From Streptomyces sp. NBC_00190 (GTDB taxonomy: Bacteria > Actinomycetota > Actinomycetes > Streptomycetales > Streptomycetaceae), in the NCBI RefSeq assembly GCF_036203305.1, contig NZ_CP108131.1, positions 4,712,001 to 4,776,000 of the forward strand: a stretch of DNA of 64,000 nt. Direction: 5' to 3'. Both the position numbers and the translations under genes were made by a program. The notes beneath the pieces were generated by a model. The model worked only from the letters and a program-made list of their open reading frames with translations, did not search any database and was not told the origin of the DNA. The stretch's first letter is position 1. Each line of letters starts with the position of its first letter. This document shows, piece after piece, positions 42,755-53,095 of the stretch.

Positions 42755-43401
42755 TGCGAATCGTCCTCGTTGGACCGCCCGGTGCGGGCAAGGGAACGCA
42801 GGCTGCGTTCCTTGCCAAGAACCTGTCGATCCCGCACATCTCCACGGGCGACCTGTTCCGGGCCAACATCAGCCAGAACACCGAGCTCGGCTTGCGCGCC
42901 AAGGCGTTCATGGATGCCGGTGACCTCGTCCCCGACGAGATCACCATCGGTATGGCCAAGGACCGCATGGAGCAGGCCGACGCGGTGAACGGCTTCCTGC
43001 TCGACGGCTTCCCGCGCAATGTCTCGCAGGCCGAGGCGCTCGACACGATGCTCCAGGCCGCGTCCATGAAGCTGGACGCCGTCCTCGACCTGGAGGTCGA
43101 GGAGGACGAGGTCGTGAAGCGGATCGCCGGTCGGCGCATCTGCCGCAACGACTCCGCGCACGTGTTCCACGTCACGTACGCCCCGCCGAAGGCCGAGGGT
43201 GTCTGCGACACCTGCGGCGGCGAGCTGTACCAGCGCGGCGACGACTCGGAGGACACCGTCCGCAACCGGCTGGAGGTCTACCACACGCAGACCGAGCCGA
43301 TCATCGACTACTACAAGGCCCAGGGCCTGCTCGTGACCATCCCCGCCCTCGGTGAGGTCGCGGACGTCACGAAGCGCGCGATGGAAGCGCTGCAGAAGTA
43401 G
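42754..43401 (+). CDS. adk: Adenylate kinase
   Basis: 215 residues. P-loop GPPGAGKGT at 7-15. The long LID carries CRNDSAHVFHVTY and GVCDTCGGE, with three cysteines, so it is a long-form enzyme with a partial metal-ligand set. It interconverts AMP, ADP and ATP. It is coupled to secY and followed by a terminator. Confidence 0.98.
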   Translation: MRIVLVGPPGAGKGTQAAFLAKNLSIPHISTGDLFRANISQNTELGLRAKAFMDAGDLVPDEITIGMAKDRMEQADAVNGFLLDGFPRNVSQAEALDTMLQAASMKLDAVLDLEVEEDEVVKRIAGRRICRNDSAHVFHVTYAPPKAEGVCDTCGGELYQRGDDSEDTVRNRLEVYHTQTEPIIDYYKAQGLLVTIPALGEVADVTKRAMEALQK

Positions 43402-43421
43402 TCACCCCTTGTTGTGCAGGT

Positions 43422-43457
43422 ACGGCCGCGGTGTCCCCACGGGGGTGCCGCGGCCGT
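43422..43457 (+). terminator. Terminator after adk
   Basis: ACGGCCGCGG (43422-43431) pairs with CCGCGGCCGT (43448-43457), with an inner CCCC/GGGG stem. It lies 20 bases beyond the adk stop. Confidence 0.8.
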
Positions 43458-43570
43458 CTGCATGGCGCGGCTTCTTGTGACATCAGCCAATAATTGAGGA
43501 ACCACAGCGGAGATCAACCACCTCCGCGAGAGCGGCGGCGGTTTAGCCGCAAAAGAGGGAAGGCACGTTC

Positions 43571-44422
43571 ATGGTGCAGATCAAGACCCCCGAGCAGATC
43601 GCGAAGATGCGCGAGGCAGGGCTGGTCGTCGCCGCGATCCACGCGGCGACCCGTGAGGCGGCCGTCCCGGGCGCCACGACGCGGGATCTGGACATGGTGG
43701 CCCGCAAGGTCATCGCGGACGCCGGGGCCAAGTCGAACTTCCTCGGCTACGGCGGTTTCCCCGCGACCATCTGCACCTCGGTGAACGAGGTCGTCGTCCA
43801 CGGCATCCCGGACGACAAGACGGTCCTCAAGGACGGCGACATCATCTCGATCGACGCCGGCGCGATCGTCGACGGCTGGCACGGGGACGCGGCCTACACC
43901 GCCTTCGTGGGCACCGGGCACGCTCCTGAGCTCGTGGAGCTGTCCCGGGTGACCGAGGAGTCCATGTGGGCCGGCATCGCCGCCATGAAGCTCGGCAACC
44001 GCCTCGTGGACATCTCGAAGGCGATCGAGGGGTACATCAAGCGCCAGCCGCGTCCGGCGACGGGTGAGCACAGCCTCGGCAAGTTCGGGATCATCGAGGA
44101 CTACGGCGGCCACGGCATCGGGTCCGAGATGCACATGGACCCCCACCTGCTGAACTACGTCTCGCGCAAGCGGGGCAAGGGGATCAAGCTGGTCCCGGGC
44201 GTCTGCCTGGCGATCGAGCCGATGGTCTCCCTGGGCACGGCCCAGACCGAGGTCCTGGCGGACGACTGGACGGTCATCTCGACGGACGGCACCTGGTCCT
44301 CGCACTGGGAGCACTCCATCGCCCTGACGGAGGACGGTCCCATCGTCCTGACCAGCCCGGACTGCGGCAAGGCGAAGCTGGCGGAGTACGGAGTCACCAC
44401 GGCTCCGGACCCTCTGGCGTAA
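43571..44422 (+). CDS. map: Type I methionine aminopeptidase
   Basis: 283 residues from an ATG with GAGGGAAGG upstream. The metal ligands are visible: the two Asp in SIDAGAIVDGWHGDA, the His in GHGIGSEMH, and the Glu in AIEPMVS and HWEHSIALTEDG. It removes initiator Met from nascent proteins. It lies between adk and infA, as in other actinobacteria. Confidence 0.97.
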   Translation: MVQIKTPEQIAKMREAGLVVAAIHAATREAAVPGATTRDLDMVARKVIADAGAKSNFLGYGGFPATICTSVNEVVVHGIPDDKTVLKDGDIISIDAGAIVDGWHGDAAYTAFVGTGHAPELVELSRVTEESMWAGIAAMKLGNRLVDISKAIEGYIKRQPRPATGEHSLGKFGIIEDYGGHGIGSEMHMDPHLLNYVSRKRGKGIKLVPGVCLAIEPMVSLGTAQTEVLADDWTVISTDGTWSSHWEHSIALTEDGPIVLTSPDCGKAKLAEYGVTTAPDPLA

Positions 44423-44452
44423 TGATCTACACTCTGGGGCAAACTTTCCGGA

Positions 44453-44482
44453 TTCGTCTTTCTGGGTGCCCTGACGTAGACT
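44453..44482 (+). promoter_or_regulatory. Possible infA promoter
   Basis: TTCGTC (44453-44458), 18-bp spacer, TAGACT (44477-44482), 79 bases before infA. The -10 is good, the -35 is weak. Confidence 0.4.
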
Positions 44483-44560
44483 GACTCGTCGGCTCTCGTG
44501 CACTTCCATGCCTGCATGGCGCGCGAGGCCGATCAAGGTAGCCGATTCGAAGGGCGAAGC

Positions 44561-44782
44561 GTGGCCAAGAAGCAAGGTGCCATCGAAATCGAGGGCACCG
44601 TGATCGAGTCCCTCCCGAACGCGATGTTCAAGGTGGAACTGCAGAACGGTCACAAGGTCCTCGCGCACATCAGCGGCAAGATGCGCATGCACTACATCCG
44701 CATCCTCCCGGATGACCGGGTCGTCGTGGAGCTGTCTCCGTACGACCTCACGCGTGGCCGGATCGTCTACCGATACAAGTAG
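44561..44782 (+). CDS. infA: Translation initiation factor IF-1
   Basis: 73 residues from a GTG with GAAGGGCG upstream; begins [20 protein letters not shown]. An S1-like OB fold that blocks the A site during initiation. It heads the infA-rpmJ-rpsM-rpsK-rpoA-rplQ group. Confidence 0.98.
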   Translation: MAKKQGAIEIEGTVIESLPNAMFKVELQNGHKVLAHISGKMRMHYIRILPDDRVVVELSPYDLTRGRIVYRYK

Positions 44783-44856
44783 ATCTTGTCCTCACTCCTG
44801 CCTGGGCGTCTTGTCCCGGTGCGGGTGGTGGCACTGACCCGGAGAACCTCACCAAC

Positions 44857-44970
44857 ATGAAGGTCAAGCCGAGCGTCAAGAAGATCTGCGACAAGTGCAA
44901 GGTGATCCGCCGTCACGGTCGGGTCATGGTCATCTGCGACAACCTGCGCCACAAGCAGCGCCAGGGCTGA
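44857..44970 (+). CDS. rpmJ: 50S ribosomal protein L36, zinc-binding type
   Basis: 37 residues, [20 protein letters not shown] at the start. Cys11, Cys14, Cys27 and His32 form the zinc site, so this is the zinc-containing version. It lies 74 bases after infA, with AACCTCACCAAC before ATG and only a weak ribosome-binding site. The 198-bp spacer to rpsM holds no gene. Confidence 0.96.
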   Translation: MKVKPSVKKICDKCKVIRRHGRVMVICDNLRHKQRQG

Positions 44971-45168
44971 CGCACGCCGACCGACCTGCACTACGCAGTT
45001 CTTCGCGCGACGTAAGAAAACGTACATACGCAGAATCCGCCCAGCCCTGCAAGGGGCCGGCGGTACCTCCGGCGGGGGCCGGGGACCCGGACGTACCATC
45101 ACCCACTTCGGGTGGTCGGCGGTCGGGAGTGGTTCTGCGGAAGACCCCCGAACACACAGGAGCCATTT

Positions 45169-45549
45169 GTGGCACGCGTTTCCGGTGTTGACATCCCGCG
45201 CGAAAAGCGTGTGGAGATCGCACTCACCTACGTCTTCGGTATCGGGCGCACCCGGTCCAAGGAGATCCTCGCCTCCACCGGCGTGAACCCGAACACCCGC
45301 GTTCGTGACCTGGCCGAAGAGGACCTCGTCAAGATCCGCGAGTACGTGGACGCCAACCTCCGTACCGAGGGTGACCTCCGCCGCGAGATCCAGGGCGACA
45401 TTCGCCGCAAGATCGAGATCCAGTGCTACCAGGGCATCCGCCACCGTCGTGGCCTGCCGGTGCACGGTCAGCGCACCAGCACGAACGCGCGTACCCGCAA
45501 GGGCCCGCGTCGCGCGATCGCCGGTAAGAAGAAGCCGGGCAAGAAGTAG
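45169..45549 (+). CDS. rpsM: 30S ribosomal protein S13
   Basis: 126 residues from a GTG behind ACAGGAGCC; contains [14 protein letters not shown] and [21 protein letters not shown]13 forms the head-to-50S bridges and contacts P-site tRNA. Confidence 0.98.
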   Translation: MARVSGVDIPREKRVEIALTYVFGIGRTRSKEILASTGVNPNTRVRDLAEEDLVKIREYVDANLRTEGDLRREIQGDIRRKIEIQCYQGIRHRRGLPVHGQRTSTNARTRKGPRRAIAGKKKPGKK

Positions 45550-45603
45550 TCCTGTTCAGCGGTCTTGCGCTGTAGGACCGACCACCTCCCGTAGGAGATT
45601 TAG

Positions 45604-46008
45604 ATGCCCCCCAAGGGTCGTCAGGGCGCTGCCAAGAAGGTGCGCCGCAAGGAAAAGAAGAACGTCGCTCACGGGCACGCCCACATCAAGAGCACGTTCA
45701 ACAACACCATCGTTTCGATCACCGACCCCTCGGGCAACGTGATCTCCTGGGCCTCCGCCGGCCACGTCGGCTTCAAGGGCTCGCGCAAGTCCACCCCCTT
45801 CGCCGCGCAGATGGCCGCCGAGTCGGCCGCCCGCCGCGCGCAGGAGCACGGCATGCGCAAGGTTGACGTCTTCGTCAAGGGTCCGGGCTCCGGCCGCGAG
45901 ACCGCGATCCGCTCCCTCCAGGCCACCGGCCTCGAGGTCGGCTCGATCCAGGACGTCACCCCCACCCCGCACAACGGCTGCCGCCCGCCGAAGCGCCGCC
46001 GCGTCTGA
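45604..46008 (+). CDS. rpsK: 30S ribosomal protein S11
   Basis: 134 residues with a basic N terminus and the signature [20 protein letters not shown], then [13 protein letters not shown] at the end. S11 sits in the 30S platform near the E site. A terminator-like hairpin follows before rpoA. Confidence 0.98.
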   Translation: MPPKGRQGAAKKVRRKEKKNVAHGHAHIKSTFNNTIVSITDPSGNVISWASAGHVGFKGSRKSTPFAAQMAAESAARRAQEHGMRKVDVFVKGPGSGRETAIRSLQATGLEVGSIQDVTPTPHNGCRPPKRRRV

Positions 46009-46042
46009 CGCAGCGGACGCACCTGTGCGTTCTTGAGTGTCC

Positions 46043-46076
46043 GGGCGGTACGACCCCTTCGGGGGACGTACCGCCC
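46043..46076 (+). terminator. Hairpin between rpsK and rpoA
   Basis: GGGCGGTACG (46043-46052) pairs with CGTACCGCCC (46067-46076), with an inner CCCC-TTCG-GGGG hairpin and one A-A mismatch. It probably attenuates or processes the message ahead of rpoA. Confidence 0.75.
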
Positions 46077-46090
46077 GTACCCTTGCAGTA

Positions 46091-46108
46091 GCCGTACTCC
46101 GGTACGGC
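46091..46108 (+). promoter_or_regulatory. Second hairpin in the rpoA leader
   Basis: Perfect 7-bp arms GCCGTAC / GTACGGC with loop TCCG, 50 bases before the rpoA ATG. Confidence 0.5.
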
Positions 46109-46158
46109 ATCCCGTCGGGCGTCAAATAGTGGGCGTCCACGAATGAAGGAACACAGAC

Positions 46159-47181
46159 ATGCTTATCGCTCAGCGTCCTTCGCTGACCGAAGAGGTCGTA
46201 GACGAGTACCGCTCGCGGTTCGTGATCGAGCCGCTGGAGCCGGGCTTCGGCTACACCCTCGGTAACTCCCTGCGCCGTACGCTCCTGTCCTCGATCCCGG
46301 GTGCCGCTGTCACCAGCATCCGCGTGGACGGCGTCCTGCACGAGTTCACCACCGTGCCGGGTGTCAAGGAAGACGTCACCGACATCATCCTCAACATCAA
46401 GCAGCTGGTCGTCTCCTCGGAGCACGACGAGCCGGTCGTGATGTACCTGCGCAAGCAGGGTCCCGGCCTGGTCACCGCTGCCGACATCGCGCCCCCGGCC
46501 GGTGTCGAGGTGCACAACCCGGACCTGGTCCTCGCCACGCTCAACGGCAAGGGCAAGCTGGAGATGGAGCTGACCGTCGAGCGCGGTCGCGGCTACGTCT
46601 CCGCCGTCCAGAACAAGCAGCTGGGCCAGGAGATCGGCCGCATCCCGGTCGACTCCATCTACAGCCCGGTCCTCAAGGTCACCTACAAGGTCGAGGCGAC
46701 CCGAGTCGAGCAGCGCACCGACTTCGACAAGCTGATCGTCGACGTCGAGACCAAGCAGGCCATGCGCCCGCGTGACGCGATGGCGTCCGCCGGTAAGACC
46801 CTGGTCGAGCTGTTCGGTCTGGCGCGCGAGCTCAACATCGACGCCGAGGGCATCGACATGGGCCCGTCCCCCACGGACGCCGCCCTGGCCGCCGACCTGG
46901 CGCTGCCGATCGAGGAGCTCGAGCTCACCGTTCGGTCGTACAACTGCCTCAAGCGCGAGGGCATCCACTCCGTGGGTGAGCTCGTCGCACGTTCCGAGGC
47001 CGACCTGCTCGACATCCGCAACTTCGGTGCGAAGTCGATCGACGAGGTCAAGGCGAAGCTGGCCGGCATGGGCCTGGCCCTCAAGGACAGCCCGCCCGGA
47101 TTCGACCCGACCGCCGCCGCCGACGCCTTCGGCGCCGACGACGACGCGGACGCCGGTTTCGTCGAGACCGAGCAGTACTAA
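46159..47181 (+). CDS. rpoA: RNA polymerase alpha subunit
   Basis: 340 residues. The N-terminal dimerisation domain includes [19 protein letters not shown]. The C-terminal domain (from about 250) includes [20 protein letters not shown] and [15 protein letters not shown], which contact UP elements and activators. The Asp/Ala-rich tail is typical of the group. rplQ follows after 92 bases. Confidence 0.98.
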   Translation: MLIAQRPSLTEEVVDEYRSRFVIEPLEPGFGYTLGNSLRRTLLSSIPGAAVTSIRVDGVLHEFTTVPGVKEDVTDIILNIKQLVVSSEHDEPVVMYLRKQGPGLVTAADIAPPAGVEVHNPDLVLATLNGKGKLEMELTVERGRGYVSAVQNKQLGQEIGRIPVDSIYSPVLKVTYKVEATRVEQRTDFDKLIVDVETKQAMRPRDAMASAGKTLVELFGLARELNIDAEGIDMGPSPTDAALAADLALPIEELELTVRSYNCLKREGIHSVGELVARSEADLLDIRNFGAKSIDEVKAKLAGMGLALKDSPPGFDPTAAADAFGADDDADAGFVETEQY

Positions 47182-47273
47182 GCAGCACCCGTAGATCTTT
47201 CCCGCGGCGTCCGCCTCGGGGGAACTGACACCGGTACCTGACACGGCCGGTGCAGATATGAAGGAGTAACACC

Positions 47274-47747
47274 ATGCCGCGTCCCGCAAAGGGTGCCCGT
47301 CTGGGCGGCTCCGCCGCGCACGAGAAGCACCTTCTCGCGAACCTCGCGAAGGCGCTCTTCGAGCACGGCCGCATCACCACCACCGAGGCCAAGGCCCGTC
47401 GCCTGCGTCCCTACGCCGAGCGTCTGGTCACCAAGGCCAAGAAGGGCGACATCCACAACCGTCGCCTGGTGCTGCAGACGATCACGGACAAGAGCATCGT
47501 GCACACGCTGTTCACCGAGATCGCCCCGCGCTACGAGAACCGCCCCGGTGGTTACACGCGCATCACCAAGATCGGCAACCGTCGTGGCGACAACGCCCCG
47601 ATGGCCGTGATCGAGCTGGTCGAGGCCCTTACGGTCGCCCAGCAGGCCACCGGTGAGGCCGAGGCCGCCACCAAGCGTGCGGTCAAGGAGGCGGAGGCCA
47701 AGGCCGAGGCCACCGAGACCCCCGCCGAGGCGACCAAGGAGGCCTGA
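47274..47747 (+). CDS. rplQ: 50S ribosomal protein L17
   Basis: 157 residues. The conserved core [20 protein letters not shown] to VIELVE (about 1-117) is followed by an Ala/Glu/Lys-rich C-terminal extension, common in actinobacteria. It ends the alpha cluster, with a strong terminator right after. Confidence 0.98.
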   Translation: MPRPAKGARLGGSAAHEKHLLANLAKALFEHGRITTTEAKARRLRPYAERLVTKAKKGDIHNRRLVLQTITDKSIVHTLFTEIAPRYENRPGGYTRITKIGNRRGDNAPMAVIELVEALTVAQQATGEAEAATKRAVKEAEAKAEATETPAEATKEA

Positions 47748-47782
47748 TCCCGCTACGGGATCGAGCTTGCTTGATCGGCTTT

Positions 47783-47817
47783 GAACGGGCCCGCCCCTTC
47801 CGGGGGCGGGCCCGTTC
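47783..47817 (+). terminator. Terminator after rplQ
   Basis: Perfect 15-bp arms (47783-47797 and 47803-47817, loop TTCCG), ending the infA-rplQ transcript. Confidence 0.88.
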
Positions 47818-47854
47818 TACGTTCCTGAAAGACCCGCCTGAGAGGATCTGTCAC

Positions 47855-48706
47855 GTGAGTGACGAGGTGGAGCCCGGGCACGTCCGGGTGCGGCTGGACC
47901 TGAGCTATGACGGCAAGGACTTCTCCGGCTGGGCGAAGCAGCGCGTGCTGCGGACCGTCCAGGGCGAGCTGGAGTCGGCCCTGCAGACCGTGATGCGGCT
48001 GTCCGAGCCCGTCGAGCTGACCGTGGCCGGGCGTACCGACGCGGGTGTGCACGCCCGCGGGCAGGTCGCGCAGTTCGACCTGGCCGAGGAGGTCTGGGCC
48101 GAGCACCACGACAAGCTGTTGCGCCGCCTCGCGGGCCGGCTGCCGCACGACGTACGGGTGTGGAAGGTGGCCGAGGCCCCGCAGGGCTTCAACGCGCGTT
48201 TTTCGGCCATCTGGCGCCGCTACGCCTACCGCGTAGGCGACCATCAGGGCGGCGTCGACCCGCTGCGCCGCGGCCACGTGCTGTGGCACCAGTGGCCCCT
48301 CGACGTGGACGCCATGAACGAGGCCGCCGCCCCGCTGCTCGGCGAGCACGACTTCGCCGCGTACTGCAAGAAGCGCGAGGGCGCCACGACCATCCGTACG
48401 CTCCAGCAGCTCAGCTGGGAGCGCGGCGACGACGGGATCATCACCGCGACCGTCCGCGCCGACGCCTTCTGCCACAACATGGTCCGCTCGCTGGTGGGGG
48501 CCCTGCTGCACGTGGGTGACGGGCACCGGCCGACCGACTGGCCCGGCAAGGTGCTGGAAGCGGCCGTACGGGACTCCTCGGTACACGTGGTCAAGCCGCA
48601 CGGGCTGACCCTGGAGGAGGTCGGCTACCCGGCCGACGAGCTCCTGGCGGCCCGCAGCAAGGAAGCGCGCAACGTGCGGACCCTCCCGGGCGCCGGTTGC
48701 TGCTAA
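47855..48706 (+). CDS. truA: tRNA pseudouridine(38-40) synthase
   Basis: 283 residues from a GTG with GAGAGGA upstream; a longer in-frame reading from 47771 would run across the terminator. The catalytic Asp62 lies in [12 protein letters not shown] (59-70). TruA modifies the anticodon arm of many tRNAs. Its position right after rplQ is the usual actinobacterial one. Confidence 0.96.
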   Translation: MSDEVEPGHVRVRLDLSYDGKDFSGWAKQRVLRTVQGELESALQTVMRLSEPVELTVAGRTDAGVHARGQVAQFDLAEEVWAEHHDKLLRRLAGRLPHDVRVWKVAEAPQGFNARFSAIWRRYAYRVGDHQGGVDPLRRGHVLWHQWPLDVDAMNEAAAPLLGEHDFAAYCKKREGATTIRTLQQLSWERGDDGIITATVRADAFCHNMVRSLVGALLHVGDGHRPTDWPGKVLEAAVRDSSVHVVKPHGLTLEEVGYPADELLAARSKEARNVRTLPGAGCC

Positions 48707-48748
48707 TCCGTTTGGGCGGATCGGCGCTCGGCCTGGACAATGCCCGGC

Positions 48749-50368
48749 ATGGGACATCTCGAAGCCAGCCACCTGGAGTACTACCTTCCCGACGGGCGGG
48801 TACTGCTCCCTGACGTCTCCTTCCGCGTGGGGGAGGGGTCGGTCGTCGCGCTCGTCGGGGCGAACGGGGCCGGTAAGACCACCCTGCTGAAGATGATCTC
48901 CGGGGAGCTCCAGCCGCACGGCGGCGGCATCACCGTCTCCGGCGGCCTCGGTGTGATGTCGCAGTTCGTGGGCTCGGTGCGGGACGAGACGACCGTACGG
49001 GACCTCCTGGTCTCGGTGGCCCAGCCGCGGATCCGGGAGGCCGCGAAGGCCGTGGACCGCGCCGAGCATCTGATCCTGACGGTGGACGACGAGGCCGCGC
49101 AGATGGCGTACGCGCAGGCGCTGAGCGACTGGGCCGACGTCCAGGGGTACGAGGCGGAGACGCTGTGGGACGTCTGCACGATGGCCGCGCTGGCGATCCC
49201 GTACGACTCGGCGCAGTTCCGCGAGGTGCGCACGCTGTCGGGCGGTGAGCAGAAGCGGCTCGTGCTGGAGGCGCTGCTGCGCGGGCCGGACGAGGTGCTG
49301 CTGCTCGACGAGCCGGACAACTATCTGGACGTCCCGGGCAAGCGGTGGCTCGAGGAGCAGCTGAAGGCCACCCGCAAGACGGTGCTGTTCGTCTCGCACG
49401 ACCGGGAGCTGCTGACGCAGGCCGCCGAGAAGATCATCAGCCTGGAGGCGAGCCCGAACGGTTCCGACGTCTGGGTGCACGGCGCGGGCTTCGGCACGTA
49501 CCACGAGGCCCGCAAGGAGCGCTTCGCGCGCTTCGAGGAGCTCAAGCGGCGCTGGGACGAGGAGCACGCCCGGCTGAAGGCCCTGGTGCTGCGGCTGCGC
49601 AACCAGGCCGCGATCAGCCCGGACATGGCCTCGCGGTACCACGCGATGCAGACCCGCTTCAAGAAGTTCGAGGAGGCCGGTCCGCCGCCCGAGCCGCCGC
49701 GCGAGCAGGACATCCGGATGCGGCTCAAGGGCGGCCGTACGGGCGTGCGCGCGCTCACCGTGGAGAACCTGGAGCTCACGGGCCTGATGAAGCCCTTCTC
49801 GCTGGAGGTCTTCTACGGCGAGCGGGTCGCGGTGCTCGGCTCGAACGGCTCGGGCAAGTCGCACTTCCTGCGGCTGCTGGCGGGCGAGGACGTCAAGCAC
49901 ACGGGCACGTGGAAGCTGGGCGCACGGGTGGTTCCCGGCCATTTCGCGCAGACGCACGCGCACCCGGAGCTGTTCGGCCGCACGCTCGTGGACATCTTGT
50001 GGACGGAGAGCGCGCTGCCGCTCGGCGCGGCGATGGGCGCACTGCGCCGGTACGAGCTGGAGCGCCAGGGGGACCAGCCGTTCGAGCGGCTCTCCGGCGG
50101 CCAGCAGGCACGTTTCCAGATCCTGCTGCTGGAGCTGGCGGGCACGACGGCGCTGCTGCTGGACGAGCCGACGGACAACCTGGACCTGGAATCCGCGGAG
50201 GCGCTCCAGGACGGCCTGGAGGCCTACGAGGGCACTGTGCTGTGCGTCACGCACGACCGGTGGTTCGCGCGCACATTTGACCGTTACCTGGTCTTCGGTT
50301 CGGACGGTGTTGTGCGGGAGACTCAGGAACCCGTCTGGGACGAACGTAGAGTCGAACGCAAGCGCTAG
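48749..50368 (+). CDS. ABC-F family ATPase
   Basis: 539 residues from the ATG at 48749; an in-frame ATG at 48740 would add 3. Neither has a ribosome-binding site, and a GACAAT at about 48736 could make the message leaderless. Two ABC domains in one chain and no membrane segments: GANGAGKTT (38-46), LSGGEQKRL and LLLDEPDNYLD in the first; GSNGSGKSH, LSGGQQARF and LLLDEPTDNLDLES in the second. A charged linker joins them. This is the ABC-F layout, whose members act on ribosomes to rescue stalled or antibiotic-bound complexes. Whether this one protects against a drug or is housekeeping is open. Confidence 0.9.
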   Translation: MGHLEASHLEYYLPDGRVLLPDVSFRVGEGSVVALVGANGAGKTTLLKMISGELQPHGGGITVSGGLGVMSQFVGSVRDETTVRDLLVSVAQPRIREAAKAVDRAEHLILTVDDEAAQMAYAQALSDWADVQGYEAETLWDVCTMAALAIPYDSAQFREVRTLSGGEQKRLVLEALLRGPDEVLLLDEPDNYLDVPGKRWLEEQLKATRKTVLFVSHDRELLTQAAEKIISLEASPNGSDVWVHGAGFGTYHEARKERFARFEELKRRWDEEHARLKALVLRLRNQAAISPDMASRYHAMQTRFKKFEEAGPPPEPPREQDIRMRLKGGRTGVRALTVENLELTGLMKPFSLEVFYGERVAVLGSNGSGKSHFLRLLAGEDVKHTGTWKLGARVVPGHFAQTHAHPELFGRTLVDILWTESALPLGAAMGALRRYELERQGDQPFERLSGGQQARFQILLLELAGTTALLLDEPTDNLDLESAEALQDGLEAYEGTVLCVTHDRWFARTFDRYLVFGSDGVVRETQEPVWDERRVERKR

Positions 50369-50408
50369 GGGGAGACCACCCCCTCCGCCGGAGTGAGGGG
50401 AAGTCGCC

Positions 50409-51719
50409 GTGGGGCTGCGGCCTAGCATCTGGCTGATGAAGTGGGAGACCCAGAACGCCGGGGCCCGGATCCCCGGGAGCGCGCCCGCCGGCAACCGGCT
50501 GATCGACTGGCTGCTGCGGCCCGCCTCGCGGCCCTGGCAGCTCCTCTCGCTCGCGGTGCTGCTGGGGATCGCCGTCTCCACGAGCCTGCGGGAGAACTGG
50601 GGCTCGGACAACGCCTTCGTGGTCAAGGCCGCGGAAACGCTGCTGGCGGGCGGGTCCCCGTACGAGGACAAGCGCTTCCTGTACCTGCCCAGTGCCGTGC
50701 TGATGGCGGTGCCGGAGGCGCTGCTGCCGCAGGTGGTGCTGAGGTGGACGCTGCCGGTCGCGATGTCGGCGCTGCTGGGCGTGGGGTGGCTGGCGGCGCT
50801 GCGGCTGTTCTCGGTGCCGCTGCGCTCGCGCTTCGCGGTGGTCGGCTTCCCGGTCCTCGCCCTCGCCTACAAGCCGTACATCAACCTCGTGCTGATCGGT
50901 AACTGGACCGCCATCTCGGCGGCCGCGCTGCCGGTGGCGCTGCTGCTCGCGCACCGGCGGCACTGGGGGGCGGCCGGCCTGGTGGTGGGGCTGGCCATCG
51001 CCTGCAAGCCGATGCTGGTGCCGATGGGGCTGCTCTTCCTGGTCGCCCGGCGGTGGCGGGGGCTGGCCGCGGCCGTGCTCGTGCCGCTGGGGATCTCGAT
51101 GGCCGGCGCGCTGCTGATGCCGAGCCCGTCGCTGTTCTTCACCAAGACCCTGCCGTTCCTGCTCCAGGGGCAGGACGCGTACGCGCTCCCGTGGGACGCC
51201 TCGCCGATCGCGGTGCTGCCGCGGCTGGGGGTGCCGGAGCCGCTGGCGGTGCTGGTCGCGTTCGCGGGTGCCGGGGCCGGACTGTGGGCGGCCTGGACGC
51301 GGTGGCGGCGGACGGACGAGGCCGACGACGGCGAGCTGCGGCTGGTGGAGACGGCCTGCATGGTGATGCTCGCCGCATTCCTGGTCTCGCGGCCGTCCTT
51401 CGACCACTACCTGCTGGTGGTCCTGCCGCTGCTGCTCGCCTCGGCGGTGCGGCCGGGCTCGATGCCCCGCTCGCCCTGGTTCTGGGCGGCCCTGGGGCCG
51501 CAGGTGGCGGGGATCCCGTGGCCCTCGGAGCTGGAGCGCAAGCGGCGGGCGTTCAAGGACTGCGCCACCCTGTGCGGGCTCGCGATCCTGCTGGGGCGTC
51601 GTGCGCTGCGCTCCGGGCGGGTTACTCTGGACCCTGTAACAACTGCGGGGTCCCCTCCCAGGACCGAACCGGAGTGCGCCGCGACGCCAGCAGAATCGGC
51701 ATCGCGGACCGCGTTTTGA
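50409..51719 (+). CDS. GT87-like (DUF2029) polyprenyl-phosphate-dependent membrane glycosyltransferase
   Basis: 436 residues from a GTG behind GAGGGGAAG; an ATG at 50436 is an alternative. About ten membrane segments; the first outer loop ENWGSDNAFVVKAAETLLAG with SPYED has the acidic pattern of GT-C enzymes. Family GT87 contains mycobacterial mannosyl- and arabinofuranosyltransferases using polyprenyl-phosphate donors. A similar outer-face role is likely, the sugar unknown. Its stop codon overlaps the -35 box of the rplM promoter. Confidence 0.78.
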   Translation: MGLRPSIWLMKWETQNAGARIPGSAPAGNRLIDWLLRPASRPWQLLSLAVLLGIAVSTSLRENWGSDNAFVVKAAETLLAGGSPYEDKRFLYLPSAVLMAVPEALLPQVVLRWTLPVAMSALLGVGWLAALRLFSVPLRSRFAVVGFPVLALAYKPYINLVLIGNWTAISAAALPVALLLAHRRHWGAAGLVVGLAIACKPMLVPMGLLFLVARRWRGLAAAVLVPLGISMAGALLMPSPSLFFTKTLPFLLQGQDAYALPWDASPIAVLPRLGVPEPLAVLVAFAGAGAGLWAAWTRWRRTDEADDGELRLVETACMVMLAAFLVSRPSFDHYLLVVLPLLLASAVRPGSMPRSPWFWAALGPQVAGIPWPSELERKRRAFKDCATLCGLAILLGRRALRSGRVTLDPVTTAGSPPRTEPECAATPAESASRTAF

Positions 51720-51745
51720 CCCGTATGGGTCTGCTTGGGTATCCT
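51716..51745 (+). promoter_or_regulatory. rplM-rpsI promoter, HrdB-type
   Basis: TTGACC (51716-51721), 18-bp spacer, TATCCT (51740-51745). The -35 box includes the TGA stop (51717-51719) of the upstream gene. It gives a leader of about 200 nt before rplM; that leader (to 51951) holds no gene. Confidence 0.7.
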
Positions 51746-51951
51746 GCTGGTTTGTTATGCGTATTGGCTTGCTCATTCTCACGTGAAAGGGCCTTACGCC
51801 GGTCCACCGGGCCGATGACCAGCGGTTCACACGGGTTGCGTCCCTGATGTGAACGAGGGCTGTCGTGATCGTCCGTGGTGACCTGTCAGGACCCTTCCCG
51901 CAGGGCTTGCGCCCCAGGGGATACCACCACTGAAGAAGCGAAGGCATACGC

Positions 51952-52395
51952 GTGCGTACGTTCAGCCCCAAGCCCGGCGACATCTCGCGCCAGTGGCTCG
52001 TCATCGACGCCCAGGACGTTGTCCTCGGCCGTCTGGCGACCCAGGCCGCTGCCCTCCTGAAGGGCAAGCACAAGCCGACCTACGCCCCCCACATGGACAT
52101 GGGCGACTTCGTCATCATCGTCAACGCCGACAAGGTTCACCTGTCCGGCAACAAGGCGTCGCAGAAGATGGCGTACCGCCACTCCGGCTACCCGGGTGGT
52201 CTCCGCTCCGTGCGCTACGACGACCTCCTGGCGAACAACCCGGAGAAGGCCGTCGAGAAGGCCATCAAGGGCATGCTCCCCAAGAACACCCTGGGCCGTC
52301 AGATGCTCTCGAAGCTGAAGGTCTACTCGGGCGACCAGCACCCCCACGCTGCCCAGCAGCCGGTGCCGTTCGAGATCACCCAGGTCGCGCAGTAG
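51952..52395 (+). CDS. rplM: 50S ribosomal protein L13
   Basis: 147 residues from a GTG; begins [20 protein letters not shown] and contains [21 protein letters not shown]13 is an early 50S assembly protein. rpsI follows after 42 bases, the conserved pair. Confidence 0.98.
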   Translation: MRTFSPKPGDISRQWLVIDAQDVVLGRLATQAAALLKGKHKPTYAPHMDMGDFVIIVNADKVHLSGNKASQKMAYRHSGYPGGLRSVRYDDLLANNPEKAVEKAIKGMLPKNTLGRQMLSKLKVYSGDQHPHAAQQPVPFEITQVAQ

Positions 52396-52437
52396 TTCCG
52401 GCCACCCCCTAAGACGTAGAAAATTCTGAGGAGCATC

Positions 52438-52959
52438 GTGGCCGAGACCACCGCCGAGACGACCCCCGTCGACGAGTTCGAGGGCAACGTCGAGGAGTAC
52501 ACCAGCGAGTCTGAGGTCGTCGTCGAGGGCGACTACACCTCCGAGTCCCTTGCCGGTCGCTTCGGCGACCCCCAGCCGGCTGCCGGCCTGGGCCGTCGCA
52601 AGAACGCCATCGCCCGCGTCCGGATCGTTCCGGGCACCGGCAAGTGGAAGATCAACGGTCGCACCCTTGAGGACTACTTCCCCAACAAGGTGCACCAGCA
52701 GGAAGTCAACGAGCCGTTCAAGCTCCTTGAGCTGGACAACCGCTACGACATCATCGCCCGCATCGCGGGTGGCGGCGTCTCCGGCCAGGCCGGCGCCCTG
52801 CGCCTCGGTGTGGCCCGTGCGCTGAACGAGGCGGACGTGGACAACAACCGCCCGGCGCTGAAGAAGGCCGGCTTCCTCTCCCGCGACGACCGTGCGGTCG
52901 AGCGCAAGAAGGCCGGTCTCAAGAAGGCCCGTAAGGCTCCGCAGTACAGCAAGCGTTAA
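52438..52959 (+). CDS. rpsI: 30S ribosomal protein S9
   Basis: 173 residues from a GTG behind GAGGAG. An acidic N-terminal extension (about 1-40) precedes the core [19 protein letters not shown]. The C-terminal SKR tail, which contacts P-site tRNA, is intact. A terminator follows. Confidence 0.98.
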   Translation: MAETTAETTPVDEFEGNVEEYTSESEVVVEGDYTSESLAGRFGDPQPAAGLGRRKNAIARVRIVPGTGKWKINGRTLEDYFPNKVHQQEVNEPFKLLELDNRYDIIARIAGGGVSGQAGALRLGVARALNEADVDNNRPALKKAGFLSRDDRAVERKKAGLKKARKAPQYSKR

Positions 52960-52983
52960 TCTGCGCCTGCTGTTCTGCAACGA

Positions 52984-53022
52984 AACCGCCCCGGCAGCAC
53001 TCTCTGTGCTGCCGGGGCGGTT
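52984..53022 (+). terminator. Terminator after rpsI
   Basis: Perfect 17-bp arms (52984-53000 and 53006-53022, loop TCTCT), 24 bases after the rpsI stop. Confidence 0.9.
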
Positions 53023-53095
53023 CGTTTACCGCCACAAGCGGCAAATACCTGTCACAAGCGGTCACAAAGCGAAGCGGAAACTCGGGAGGACAACA

